A DNA stretch of 5,940 nucleotides. It comes from CAYLOC01 sp964385195. Lineage in GTDB: Bacteria > Actinomycetota > Actinomycetes > Propionibacteriales > Nocardioidaceae. Where the stretch lies: the NCBI GenBank assembly GCA_964385195.1, contig CAYLOC010000187.1, forward strand, positions 1-5,940, read 5' to 3'. The notes below the pieces were generated by a model. It was not told where the DNA came from. It worked only from the letters and a program-made list of their open reading frames with translations, and searched no databases. Positions 1-5,479 of the stretch are shown one piece after another (the first letter of the stretch is position 1; every line of letters begins with the position of its first letter). The translations under genes and the position numbers were made by a program.

Positions 1-255
1 CGCGGTCCCGGCCGTCGCGGCGCTCCCCGCCGCCGTAACGTCCTGCACCGCGCGCGTGGCTGCTTCCGCGGTGCAGGACGTTGCGTGGAAACGCGCGATG
101 TCCTCGGCGTTGGCGGAGAGGATCGCGTCCGAAGCGGCGGTCACGGCGTCTGCCATCGCAGCCAGGGCAGCGTCCTTCTCGGCACGCGTCGCCGTCGCCA
201 GGCGCCGCGCGGCCTCCTGCCCCCGGCGGCCGGCGTCGTGCACGTCACTGCTCAT
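1..255 (-). CDS. proA: Gamma-glutamyl phosphate reductase (ProA), N-terminal part; body diverges or is disrupted
   Basis: ProA reduces gamma-glutamyl phosphate with NADPH to glutamate semialdehyde, the second step of proline synthesis in the cytoplasm. The ATG at 255 opens a frame that stays open to the window edge (85 codons). Residues 1-55 resemble the ProA N-terminus: an Ala/Arg-rich helix, then RAEKDAAL (24-31), MADAV (34-38) and SANAEDIAR (47-55). Position after the proB region supports this. After R55 (about base 91) the familiar continuation with a conserved LLDRL motif at about residues 65-69 is absent. The frame instead gives an Ala/Thr-rich stretch, and neither other minus-strand frame restores ProA. 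The change coincides with a 16-bp inverted repeat at 37-82. The ribosome binding site is weak; an in-frame GTG lies two codons upstream (259-261). I am fairly sure of the ProA-like start. Whether the gene is intact, fused, broken or misassembled cannot be decided here. Confidence 0.62.
   Translation of the reverse strand, partial: MSSDVHDAGRRGQEAARRLATATRAEKDAALAAMADAVTAASDAILSANAEDIARFHATSCTAEAATRAVQDVTAAGSAATAGTA
37..82. repeat. Perfect 16-bp inverted repeat with 14-base loop inside the proA-like frame
   Basis: Bases 37-52 (AACGTCCTGCACCGCG) are the exact reverse complement of 67-82, with a 14-base loop at 53-66. Pairing stops at both ends (36/83 and 53/66 do not match). No T-run follows in either direction, so it does not look like an intrinsic terminator. 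It is much longer than any other perfect inverted repeat I found in the window. The sequence beyond the arms is not the reverse complement of the flank, so it is not a simple long fold-back. It lies a few bases past the point where the ProA similarity stops. Confidence 0.9.
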
Positions 256-297
256 GGCCACAGGGTACGGCGGGTGCGGGCACGTCGGCGCCGGGTC

Positions 298-1542
298 TCA
301 CGATGGGTCGTGGACAACGCCTTCGAACAGCGGGACGCCGGTGCGCTCGTGGATGACGGCGAAGGCGAACGGGTGGTCGGCGGTGAACGTCACCTGGTCG
401 GCCGGTGGGGCGGCGCCGACCAGGCCGACGACCGAGGTCGCGGCAGCCGCGACGGTCCCCTTCTCGGCCACGTCGATCGTGGCCTGCTGCACCGCGCTGT
501 CGACCGAGACCGGGCCGCGGGCGAGCCCGGAGTAGTCGCCGGACCCGAACACGTGCGTCATGCCGAGGTCGGTCAGGATCTGGGTCAGCGGCACCGTCGT
601 CCGTGCCTTCCACCTCGGCAGCGACAGCTCGACGGTCCGCGCGGTGAACCCCTGCCCGGCCGCACGCAGCACCTTCGGCGACAACAGGGCCAGCGGGTCC
701 GATCCACGGTTCTCCGGCAGCAGCACCCACATCGACAGCGCGTCACCACGGTAGGGCAGTCGCACCGCTTGCCACCCGTCTCCGTGCGCGTAGTCGAGCG
801 TGCCGTCCCGATGCATCATCTTCACCTGGGTGGCGGCTCCCCCGGCTGTCGTGAACTGCTCGTCGTGGGTGTCCTCGGCGGAGAACCTGGACTCCCATCG
901 CGCATCGAGGTAGATCGTGTTGACCAGGGCCATACCGGCCCGTGACGGTAGCTGGTCGAGGAGCTTCTTGATCCGACCGTGCGTGTTCTCCGCGACCCAG
1001 TGGTTGATCTCTTCGACGGCGTCGTGGGGGAAGTCGGCCACGTGCACCCCAGCGCCGTACCACTTCTTGATCGTGGCGAGGTAGCTGCTGCGGACCTGGA
1101 ACCGTGGGTCGATGAACAACCCGTCGTTCACGTCGACGGTGTTGCCGCCCTTGGTGTGGTTCAGCGCGTGGACGAGGTCGTTCATCGCCTCGTGGCGCTG
1201 CCGTGGGAGGCGGATGACGCGATCAATGCTGGCGGCGGTCCGGCCGCGGGCGCCCTCACGCAGCATGGAGAACGCGAGCGCGAGACTGGCCGGGGAGACC
1301 ACCACACCGCCCTTGTCCCGCTCGGGCGGCATCTCGCCGAGCACGGCATAGCCGAGCGCTCGCATGCCGGTCCGCAGACCCGGGTACGACGTGTGCCGCG
1401 CCGGCTGCGCCATGGCCACGTCGTCGGCGACGAGGGTACCGGCCGAGTCCGTCGTCGTTCCGGTGGTGCCGCTGCCGCAGGCCGCGGTGAGCAGCAGGCC
1501 GGCGACGGTCACGGTGACGGCGAGCGAACGTGTGCGCAGCAT
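298..1542 (-). CDS. Serpin-family serine protease inhibitor, predicted lipoprotein
   Basis: Serpins trap target proteases by inserting a cleaved reactive-centre loop into a beta sheet. The ATG at 1542 has GAAGGA six bases upstream and opens a lipoprotein signal peptide: MLRTR, a hydrophobic core, and lipobox LTAAC with the lipidated Cys at 22. A Gly/Thr/Ser linker (23-35) leads to a full-length fold (about 365 residues). Recognisable blocks are VVVSPASLALAFSML (80-94), INHWVAENTHGRIKKLL (179-195), LVNTIYLDARW (206-216), VKMMHRDG (240-247), LPYRGDALSMWVLLP (262-276), FTADHPF (386-392) and a GVPLFEGVV-type C-terminus. The hinge EKGTVAAAAT (360-369) is of the inhibitory type: P15 Gly, P14 Thr and P12-P9 all Ala. 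Counting from P17 puts P1 near G376 in a VGLVGAA stretch, suggesting elastase- or subtilisin-like targets. Gln352 lies where alpha-1-antitrypsin has shutter His334, and P13 is Val rather than Glu. Stop is TGA. Function as an inhibitor is inferred; the family is clear. Confidence 0.95.
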   Translation of the reverse strand: MLRTRSLAVTVTVAGLLLTAACGSGTTGTTTDSAGTLVADDVAMAQPARHTSYPGLRTGMRALGYAVLGEMPPERDKGGVVVSPASLALAFSMLREGARGRTAASIDRVIRLPRQRHEAMNDLVHALNHTKGGNTVDVNDGLFIDPRFQVRSSYLATIKKWYGAGVHVADFPHDAVEEINHWVAENTHGRIKKLLDQLPSRAGMALVNTIYLDARWESRFSAEDTHDEQFTTAGGAATQVKMMHRDGTLDYAHGDGWQAVRLPYRGDALSMWVLLPENRGSDPLALLSPKVLRAAGQGFTARTVELSLPRWKARTTVPLTQILTDLGMTHVFGSGDYSGLARGPVSVDSAVQQATIDVAEKGTVAAAATSVVGLVGAAPPADQVTFTADHPFAFAVIHERTGVPLFEGVVHDPS

Positions 1543-1548
1543 TGTCGA

Positions 1549-1554
1549 TCCTTC
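1549..1554 (-). promoter_or_regulatory. Ribosome binding site fixing the serpin start
   Basis: On the minus strand GAAGGA stands six bases before the ATG at 1542. It selects this start over in-frame codons further upstream, and a lipoprotein signal peptide begins exactly here. The 64-base gap to the preceding gene (1543-1606) also holds a 6-bp hairpin, AGCAGT (1556-1561) with ACTGCT (1570-1575), directly upstream. It has no T-run, and I see no convincing promoter in the gap, so the serpin may be read through from upstream. Confidence 0.75.
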
Positions 1555-1606
1555 AAGCAGTCGGTGCCTACTGCTGCTGTGACGCGCCGAGGACCGATCC
1601 GGTTCC

Positions 1607-1951
1607 CTACAGCGGGCGGGGCTGGACGTCGACCCCCGCCACCGCTGACTGACCACCCCGGGCCTGGAACGTCTCCTTCTCCACGACCTCCAGGCCCACG
1701 ACACCCCAGTCGGGCAGGTCCGCGGACTCCCGGTGCTCGGTCCACATCCGCAATGCCAGGGAGGCGGCGTCCAGCATCGACTGGCCTTCCTCCCAGTAGG
1801 ACACCTCTGCCCGCTCTCCGTCGTAACGCAGCGAGTGGATGAACGGCTCCAACACCTTCAACCGACGGAGGGCCGCCGCGACCGTATCGGGCTCCTGCGG
1901 AGCGCCGGCCACGGTGACCCGGACATGCCACAGCAGGCCCTGGCTGACCAT
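1607..1951 (-). CDS. Small conserved-looking protein of unknown function (114 aa)
   Basis: I do not recognise this protein. The ATG at 1951 has a strong site, GGAGGAG, five bases upstream, and this beats the longer in-frame starts (GTG at 2023, ATG at 2008). The product is MVSQGLLWHVRVTV (1-14), a helix-like PDTVAAALRRL segment (21-31), a second strand pair SLRYDGERAEVSYWEE (40-55), a long amphipathic helix ending in LRMWTEHRES (about 66-75), then DLPDWGVVGLEVVEKETFQ (77-95) and a loose Gly/Pro-rich tail. It has no signal peptide or membrane segment and should be cytoplasmic. The alternation of strands and helices suggests a small alpha/beta sandwich of ferredoxin-like type, which is inference only. 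It lies 90 bases after proB and 64 before the serpin, in the same orientation, so the three may share a transcript. Coding character is good: balanced residues, an ordered secondary-structure pattern and a strong ribosome site. Confidence 0.82.
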   Translation of the reverse strand: MVSQGLLWHVRVTVAGAPQEPDTVAAALRRLKVLEPFIHSLRYDGERAEVSYWEEGQSMLDAASLALRMWTEHRESADLPDWGVVGLEVVEKETFQARGGQSAVAGVDVQPRPL

Positions 1952-2041
1952 CAGGTCTCCTCCACTGACAGACCGGAAGACTGGATGCGACACCGGTCCC
2001 CTCCCCATATAGTCCGACTCCACCCCGAACGCTGATCGTTC
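1952..2041 (-). other. Gap between proB and the small gene
   Basis: This 90-base gap contains the only AT-rich pocket nearby, read on the minus strand as GGACTATATGGGG near 2002-2015. It could be part of a weak promoter, but no TTGAC-like -35 stands at the right distance and the TANNNT pattern is not met. A 6-bp inverted repeat GACCGG/CCGGTC (1971-1976 and 1993-1998, 16-base loop) is also present. No terminator with a T-run follows proB, so read-through is plausible. Confidence 0.3.
1957..1963 (-). promoter_or_regulatory. Strong ribosome binding site of the 114-aa gene
   Basis: Minus-strand GGAGGAG, followed by ACCTG and the ATG at 1951, is the best Shine-Dalgarno match in this part of the window. 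It decides the start in favour of the 114-residue product. Confidence 0.85.
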
Positions 2042-3205
2042 CTAGTGTCGATGATGGTCCCCGTCGGCGTCTATTGATTCTCCAAACCGGCGCAGCAGCA
2101 CCATTCCGTCGCGGTGCACCAACTCCCGCTCATAGTCGGGTCCGAACGTGGCCGCCAGTGTGCGGGTCGACTGCCCGAGCAGGGCCGGCACCTCACCCGC
2201 GTCGTAGTTCACCAGTCCGCGCGCGACCGCCGCGCCAGCCTCGTCGACGAGGTCGACCGGGTCGCCGGTGGAGAACCGCCCCCGGACGTCAACGACCCCC
2301 GCCGGCAACAGCGACGAGCGGCGCCGGGTGACCGCGGCCACCGCCCCGCCGTCGAGGACGAGCTCGCCCTTCGGTTCGGCGATGTAGGCCAGCCAGGACA
2401 GCCGCGTGGCCCGACGTTTCCCCCTCGCCTGGAACCAGGTGCCGGTGTCGGCACCGCTGAGTACGCCGTCGATGTCGGCGGCGGAGGCGACCACGGCGGG
2501 GATCCCCGCGTCCGCGGCGATCTGTGCCGCCTCGATCTTGGTGGCGATGCCGCCCGTGCCCAGCCGGCTCCCCGCGCCGACCTCGATGCCGGCAAGGTCG
2601 CGGTGGTCCTCCACCAGCGGTACCCGCCGCGCTCCGGGCGCACCCGGCGGCCGGTCGTACACCCCGTCGACGTCGGAGAGCAGCACCAGCGCGTCGGCGT
2701 GCACCAGGTGCGCGACCAGGGCGGCGAGACGGTCGTTGTCGCCGAACCGGATCTCACCGGTGGCGACCGTGTCGTTCTCGTTCACCACGGGTACGACGCC
2801 CATCTCCAGCAGCGTCGCGAACGTGCGGTGGGCGTTGCGGTACTGCGCCCGCCGCACCATGTCGTCAATGGTGAGCAGCACCTGGCCGACGCGGAGCCCG
2901 TGCTCGGCGAACGTGGCGGCGTACTGCTGGATCAACAGCCCCTGGCCGACGCTGGCCGCAGCCTGCTGCCGAGCGAGGTCCCGGGGCCGGCGCGGCAGCC
3001 CCAGCGGCGCGAGTCCGGAGGCGATCGCGCCGGAGGAAACCAGGACGACCTCGCGGCCCCCGGCCCGGGCACGTGCCAGAGACGCCGTCAACGCGGTGAC
3101 GGCCGCGTCGGCGATGCCGCCGGCGGCGCTGGCCAGCGAAGAGGACCCGACTTTCACCACGATCCGGCGGCTCCGGGCCATCACCTCCGCGCCGAAGGTG
3201 TCCAC
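2042..3205 (-). CDS. proB: Glutamate 5-kinase (gamma-glutamyl kinase)
   Basis: ProB phosphorylates the side-chain carboxylate of glutamate with ATP, the first and normally proline-inhibited step of proline synthesis. With the GTG at 3205 it has 387 residues. An amino-acid-kinase domain (about 14-260) carries IVVKVGSSSL (15-24), VSSGAI (56-61), VNENDTVA (141-148), RFGDNDRLAALVA (153-165), LLSDVDGVY (175-183) and GTGGIATKIEAAQIA (216-230). A PUA domain follows (about 281-345: LVLDGGAVAAV, LLPAGVVDV, VARGLVNYDA). The C-terminus ends in an unusual DGDHHRH. The GTG lies 1 base past the obg stop with GGAGGGA seven bases before it, and the resulting N-terminus matches the usual actinobacterial length. 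The alternative ATG at 3181 has GGAGG only two bases away, which is too close. Expression is probably coupled to obg. Function is clear; the start is likely but not certain. Confidence 0.95.
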   Translation of the reverse strand: MDTFGAEVMARSRRIVVKVGSSSLASAAGGIADAAVTALTASLARARAGGREVVLVSSGAIASGLAPLGLPRRPRDLARQQAAASVGQGLLIQQYAATFAEHGLRVGQVLLTIDDMVRRAQYRNAHRTFATLLEMGVVPVVNENDTVATGEIRFGDNDRLAALVAHLVHADALVLLSDVDGVYDRPPGAPGARRVPLVEDHRDLAGIEVGAGSRLGTGGIATKIEAAQIAADAGIPAVVASAADIDGVLSGADTGTWFQARGKRRATRLSWLAYIAEPKGELVLDGGAVAAVTRRRSSLLPAGVVDVRGRFSTGDPVDLVDEAGAAVARGLVNYDAGEVPALLGQSTRTLAATFGPDYERELVHRDGMVLLRRFGESIDADGDHHRH

Positions 3206-3206
3206 C

Positions 3207-4574
3207 TCAGCGTCCCTCCAGGCGCGGGTCGTGGCCACGACGACCCAGCAGCGTCTCTCCTCCGGCAGGAACCTGTGGCTCGAAGGAAAACACGACTGCA
3301 TTCTCGTCCGCGCCGATGATGACGTCGTCCCCGGGCTGGGCGCCGCGCTGGGTCAGGGCGTCTTCGATGCCCAGCCGGAAGAAGCGGTCCGCGAGGTAGC
3401 CGACCGCCTCGTCGTTGGCGAAGTCGGTCTGGCGGACCCACCGCTCGGGCTTCCGGCCGCGCACGCGCCACGCGGAGCCGGCGCGCTCGACGGTGAACCC
3501 GTCATCGCCGTCGTCGTCCGCGACCGGTCGCAGCACCGGCCGGGGGGGCTCGGCGGGACCGGTCGACGTACGTGTCTGGTTCACGAGGGCGGCGAGCGCG
3601 AAGCACAGGTCCCGCAGTCCCTCGTGGCTGGCCGCCGACACCTCGAACACGGTGAAACCGCGACGCTCCAGGTCCGGGCGGGCCATCTCGGCCAGCGCGC
3701 GGCCGTCCGGCACGTCCACCTTGTTCAGCGCGACCAGGCGGGGACGGTCCGCAAGTCCGCCGTGCGCAGCGAGCTCGGCCTCCATGGCATCGACGTCGCT
3801 GAGCGGGTCCCGGCCGGACTCGCTGGTGGCGCAGTCCACCACGTGCAGCAGGGCCGCACACCGTTCGAGGTGGCGCAGGAAGTCCAGCCCGAGCCCACGC
3901 CCCTCGCTCGCGCCCTCGATGAGCCCCGGTACGTCGGCAACGGTGAACGTGGTCTCACCGGCGGTGACCACCCCGAGGTTCGGTACCAGCGTGGTGAACG
4001 GATAGTCGGCGATCTTGGGGCGAGCGCGGGAGACCGCCGCGATCAGGCTGGACTTTCCGGCACTGGGGTAGCCGACGAGCCCGATGTCGGCGACCATCTT
4101 CAGCTCCAGGACGAGGGTTCGCTGTTCGCCCGGTTCCCCGAGGAGGGCGAACCCGGGTGCCTTGCGGGTCTTCGACGCCAGGGCGGCGTTGCCGAGCCCT
4201 CCCCTGCCGCCGGCGGCAGCGACGTACTCGGTCTCGCCCCCGGTCAGGTCGGCGAGCCGCTGGCCGTCCGGTGTGGTGACCACGGTCCCCTCCGGCACCG
4301 ACAGCACGAGCGAGTCGCCTCGGGCGCCGTTGCGGTGGTCTCCCTGGCCATGCCGGCCGTTGCCGGCGCGTCGATGGGGTTGGTGGTAGTAGTCCACGAG
4401 GGTGGACAGGCCCGGGTCGACCCGGAGTACGACGCTGCCGCCGTGCCCGCCGTTGCCGCCGTCGGGTCCGCCGAGCGGCTTGAACTTCTCACGATGGACG
4501 GAGGCGGCGCCGTTACCACCACGGCCACCGGCGACGTGCAACGTCACCTTGTCCACGAACGATGGGACCGCCAT
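3207..4574 (-). CDS. obg: Obg/CgtA family GTPase
   Basis: Obg is an essential GTPase that binds the large ribosomal subunit, assists its maturation and links it to growth and stress signals. The product has 455 residues. The glycine-rich Obg domain (1-160) has [16 protein letters not shown] (16-31) and [13 protein letters not shown] (34-46). The G domain shows GYPSAGKS (168-175, G1), YPFTT (191-195, G2), DVPGLIEGA (214-222, G3), NKVD (284-287, G4) and SAA (313-315, G5). The C-terminal OCT domain (about 359-433) contains [19 protein letters not shown] and is followed by a Gly/Arg-rich tail. The ATG at 4574 begins [10 protein letters not shown], the usual family start, with a modest AGGGA nine bases before it. 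It sits 85 bases after rpmA and 1 base before proB, the standard actinobacterial order. All nucleotide-binding motifs are intact. Confidence 0.97.
   Translation of the reverse strand: MAVPSFVDKVTLHVAGGRGGNGAASVHREKFKPLGGPDGGNGGHGGSVVLRVDPGLSTLVDYYHQPHRRAGNGRHGQGDHRNGARGDSLVLSVPEGTVVTTPDGQRLADLTGGETEYVAAAGGRGGLGNAALASKTRKAPGFALLGEPGEQRTLVLELKMVADIGLVGYPSAGKSSLIAAVSRARPKIADYPFTTLVPNLGVVTAGETTFTVADVPGLIEGASEGRGLGLDFLRHLERCAALLHVVDCATSESGRDPLSDVDAMEAELAAHGGLADRPRLVALNKVDVPDGRALAEMARPDLERRGFTVFEVSAASHEGLRDLCFALAALVNQTRTSTGPAEPPRPVLRPVADDDGDDGFTVERAGSAWRVRGRKPERWVRQTDFANDEAVGYLADRFFRLGIEDALTQRGAQPGDDVIIGADENAVVFSFEPQVPAGGETLLGRRGHDPRLEGR
3213..3219 (-). promoter_or_regulatory. Ribosome binding site for proB inside the obg 3' end
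   Basis: Minus-strand GGAGGGA lies within the last codons of obg. The obg stop TGA and one G follow, then the GTG at 3205, giving seven bases of spacing. This layout is typical of translational coupling and decides the proB start over the ATG at 3181. Confidence 0.7.
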
Positions 4575-4659
4575 CAGCGATCATCCCTGCCGAAAGGTCA
4601 CGCTGGACGCGCCGCCTGTTTCGGCGGCATCGCAGCGGTGCCCGCTCGACCCGGTGGGG
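4575..4659 (-). other. rpmA-obg gap with two short hairpins
   Basis: Two small hairpins follow the rpmA stop on the minus strand: AGCGG/CCGCT (4634-4638 and 4642-4646, 3-base loop) and GCCGCC/GGCGGC (4611-4616 and 4623-4628, 6-base loop). Neither has a T-run. They could act as a weak terminator or RNA-processing site that lowers obg expression relative to the ribosomal proteins. In such GC-rich DNA they may be chance. I see no separate obg promoter. Confidence 0.3.
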
Positions 4660-4917
4660 CTAGTCCTGGCCGGGGACGATGTTGACGACCTTGCGTCCGC
4701 GACGGGTCCCGAACTCGACGTTGCCACCGACCAGGGCGAACAACGTGTCGTCACTGCCGCGTCCGACGCCGGTTCCCGGGTGGAAGTGGGTACCGCGCTG
4801 TCGCACCAGGATCTCGCCGGCGTTGACGAGCTGGCCGCCGTACCGCTTGACTCCGAGCCGCTGGGCGTTGCTGTCGCGGCCGTTCTTGCTGGAGCCGAGG
4901 CCCTTCTTGTGTGCCAT
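4660..4917 (-). CDS. rpmA: 50S ribosomal protein L27
   Basis: L27 is a large-subunit protein whose flexible N-terminus reaches towards the peptidyl transferase centre and helps place tRNA substrates. The 85-residue product starts [20 protein letters not shown], with the family blocks [20 protein letters not shown] (21-40), [20 protein letters not shown] (41-60) and a basic [14 protein letters not shown] end. It begins directly at the mature form, without the cleavable leader seen in Firmicutes. The ATG at 4917 has AAGGA seven bases upstream. It follows rplU by 36 bases and is surely co-transcribed with it. Length and sequence are typical; nothing is missing. Confidence 0.98.
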   Translation of the reverse strand: MAHKKGLGSSKNGRDSNAQRLGVKRYGGQLVNAGEILVRQRGTHFHPGTGVGRGSDDTLFALVGGNVEFGTRRGRKVVNIVPGQD

Positions 4918-4953
4918 GGGTCTGTCCTTGGTGTCCTGGGAGGTCGGATCGGG

Positions 4954-5265
4954 TCAGTTGGGCGTGATGCCGGTGACCTTGACCTGGGTGTACTTCTGTC
5001 GGTGTCCCTGACGCTTGCGGTAGCCGGTCTTGTTCTTGTACTTCACGATCTCGATCTTGCGGCCGGTCACGGGGCCCACCACCTCGGCCTGGACGTCGAC
5101 CTTGGCCAACGCGGCCGCGTCGGAGGTGACCTGTTCGCCGTCAACGAGCAGCACCGCCGGGAGGGACAGGTGCTCGCCGGGGTCGCCGGCGACCTTGTCG
5201 ATCGTCACGACGTCGCCGACCGCGACCTTGTGCTGTTGGCCGCCACTGCGCACGATCGCGTACAC
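4954..5265 (-). CDS. rplU: 50S ribosomal protein L21
   Basis: L21 binds 23S rRNA in the large subunit, in contact with L20. With the GTG at 5265 the product has 103 residues, the usual length, and begins (M)[17 protein letters not shown] as in other actinobacterial L21 proteins. The C-terminal part carries the conserved [20 protein letters not shown] (about 72-91) and YTQVKVTGI. An in-frame ATG at 5316 would add 17 polar residues that L21 proteins normally lack, and its AAGGA is only one base away, so I prefer the GTG despite its weak GAGAGTGAG site. The gene lies behind its own strong promoter at 5380-5408 and leads the rplU-rpmA(-obg-proB) unit. Identity is certain; the start is likely. Confidence 0.95.
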   Translation of the reverse strand: MYAIVRSGGQQHKVAVGDVVTIDKVAGDPGEHLSLPAVLLVDGEQVTSDAAALAKVDVQAEVVGPVTGRKIEIVKYKNKTGYRKRQGHRQKYTQVKVTGITPN

Positions 5266-5373
5266 CGCAGACTCACTCTCTGTGGGAGGGACGTTCTCTC
5301 GCGGCTGCTGGGTCATTTCCTTCGTGGTCGTCGCCGAACCGCCGAAGGCGCGCCGAGCCGCACGACGCACCAA
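5266..5373 (-). promoter_or_regulatory. Leader of the rplU transcript
   Basis: If transcription starts about seven bases after the -10 box, a 5' leader of roughly 108 bases precedes the GTG of rplU. It contains a GC-rich segment (about 5327-5359) with several alternative short stems around CGCC/GGCG, and an in-frame ATG at 5316 directly behind AAGGA. Ribosomal-protein leaders often bind their own product, and an L21 leader is known in Firmicutes, but I cannot match this one to it. Treat regulation as a possibility only. Confidence 0.3.
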
Positions 5374-5379
5374 CGGACT

Positions 5380-5408
5380 AGTTTACGGGGGCAGCGTGAC
5401 CCGGTCAA
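5380..5408 (-). promoter_or_regulatory. Housekeeping-type promoter of rplU-rpmA
   Basis: On the minus strand TTGACC (5408-5403) and TAAACT (5385-5380) are separated by exactly 17 bases. This is a near-consensus promoter for the main actinobacterial sigma factor and stands out in GC-rich DNA. It lies downstream of the rne stop and upstream of rplU, which suits a highly expressed ribosomal-protein operon. Confidence 0.85.
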
Positions 5409-5428
5409 AACGACCGAACACCTCCGGG

Positions 5429-5464
5429 CCACCGTTTGAGGGGTCCGAGGGCTCGAAACGGTGG
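5429..5464 (-). terminator. Hairpin after rne, possible terminator
   Basis: A perfect 9-bp inverted repeat, CCACCGTTT (5429-5437) with AAACGGTGG (5456-5464), has an 18-base loop that can add GAG/CTC pairs after a one-base bulge. It starts 15 bases past the rne stop and ends 20 bases before the rplU -35 box. There is no T-run, as is common for actinobacterial terminators. It probably separates the RNase and ribosomal-protein transcripts, or serves as an RNA-processing site. Confidence 0.5.
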
Positions 5465-5479
5465 GGCGGCGGTGTCTGG

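Noticed and set aside
1..96. Simple fold-back chimera as the cause of the inverted repeat
   Set aside because: Beyond the arms the sequence is not the reverse complement of the other flank, as a fold-back would require. Other assembly faults remain possible.
85..945. Plus-strand open frame of 286 codons opposite the serpin and proA start
   Set aside because: Antisense to the serpin, whose fold and motifs are clear. The translation is Arg/Gly/His-rich and resembles no protein family.
1543..1704. Longer serpin start at 1704 (468 residues)
   Set aside because: The extra 54 residues are Arg/Ser-rich, overlap the preceding gene, and would bury the lipoprotein signal peptide. GAAGGA and the lipobox fix the start at 1542.
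979..1842. Plus-strand open frame of 287 codons
   Set aside because: Covers the serpin start and the small gene on the opposite strand and ends in a Pro/Arg-rich stretch. No ribosome site or domain supports it.
3206..3301. ProB extension to 3301
   Set aside because: It would overlap the conserved end of obg by about 95 bases, and the added residues do not look like ProB. The GTG at 3205 has the right position and ribosome site.
2406..4685. A 759-codon open frame on the plus strand across proB and obg
   Set aside because: It is fully antisense to two unmistakable genes. Long empty frames opposite genes are expected when third codon positions are mostly G or C. The product is low-complexity, rich in Arg, Pro, Ala and Ser, with no recognisable domain.
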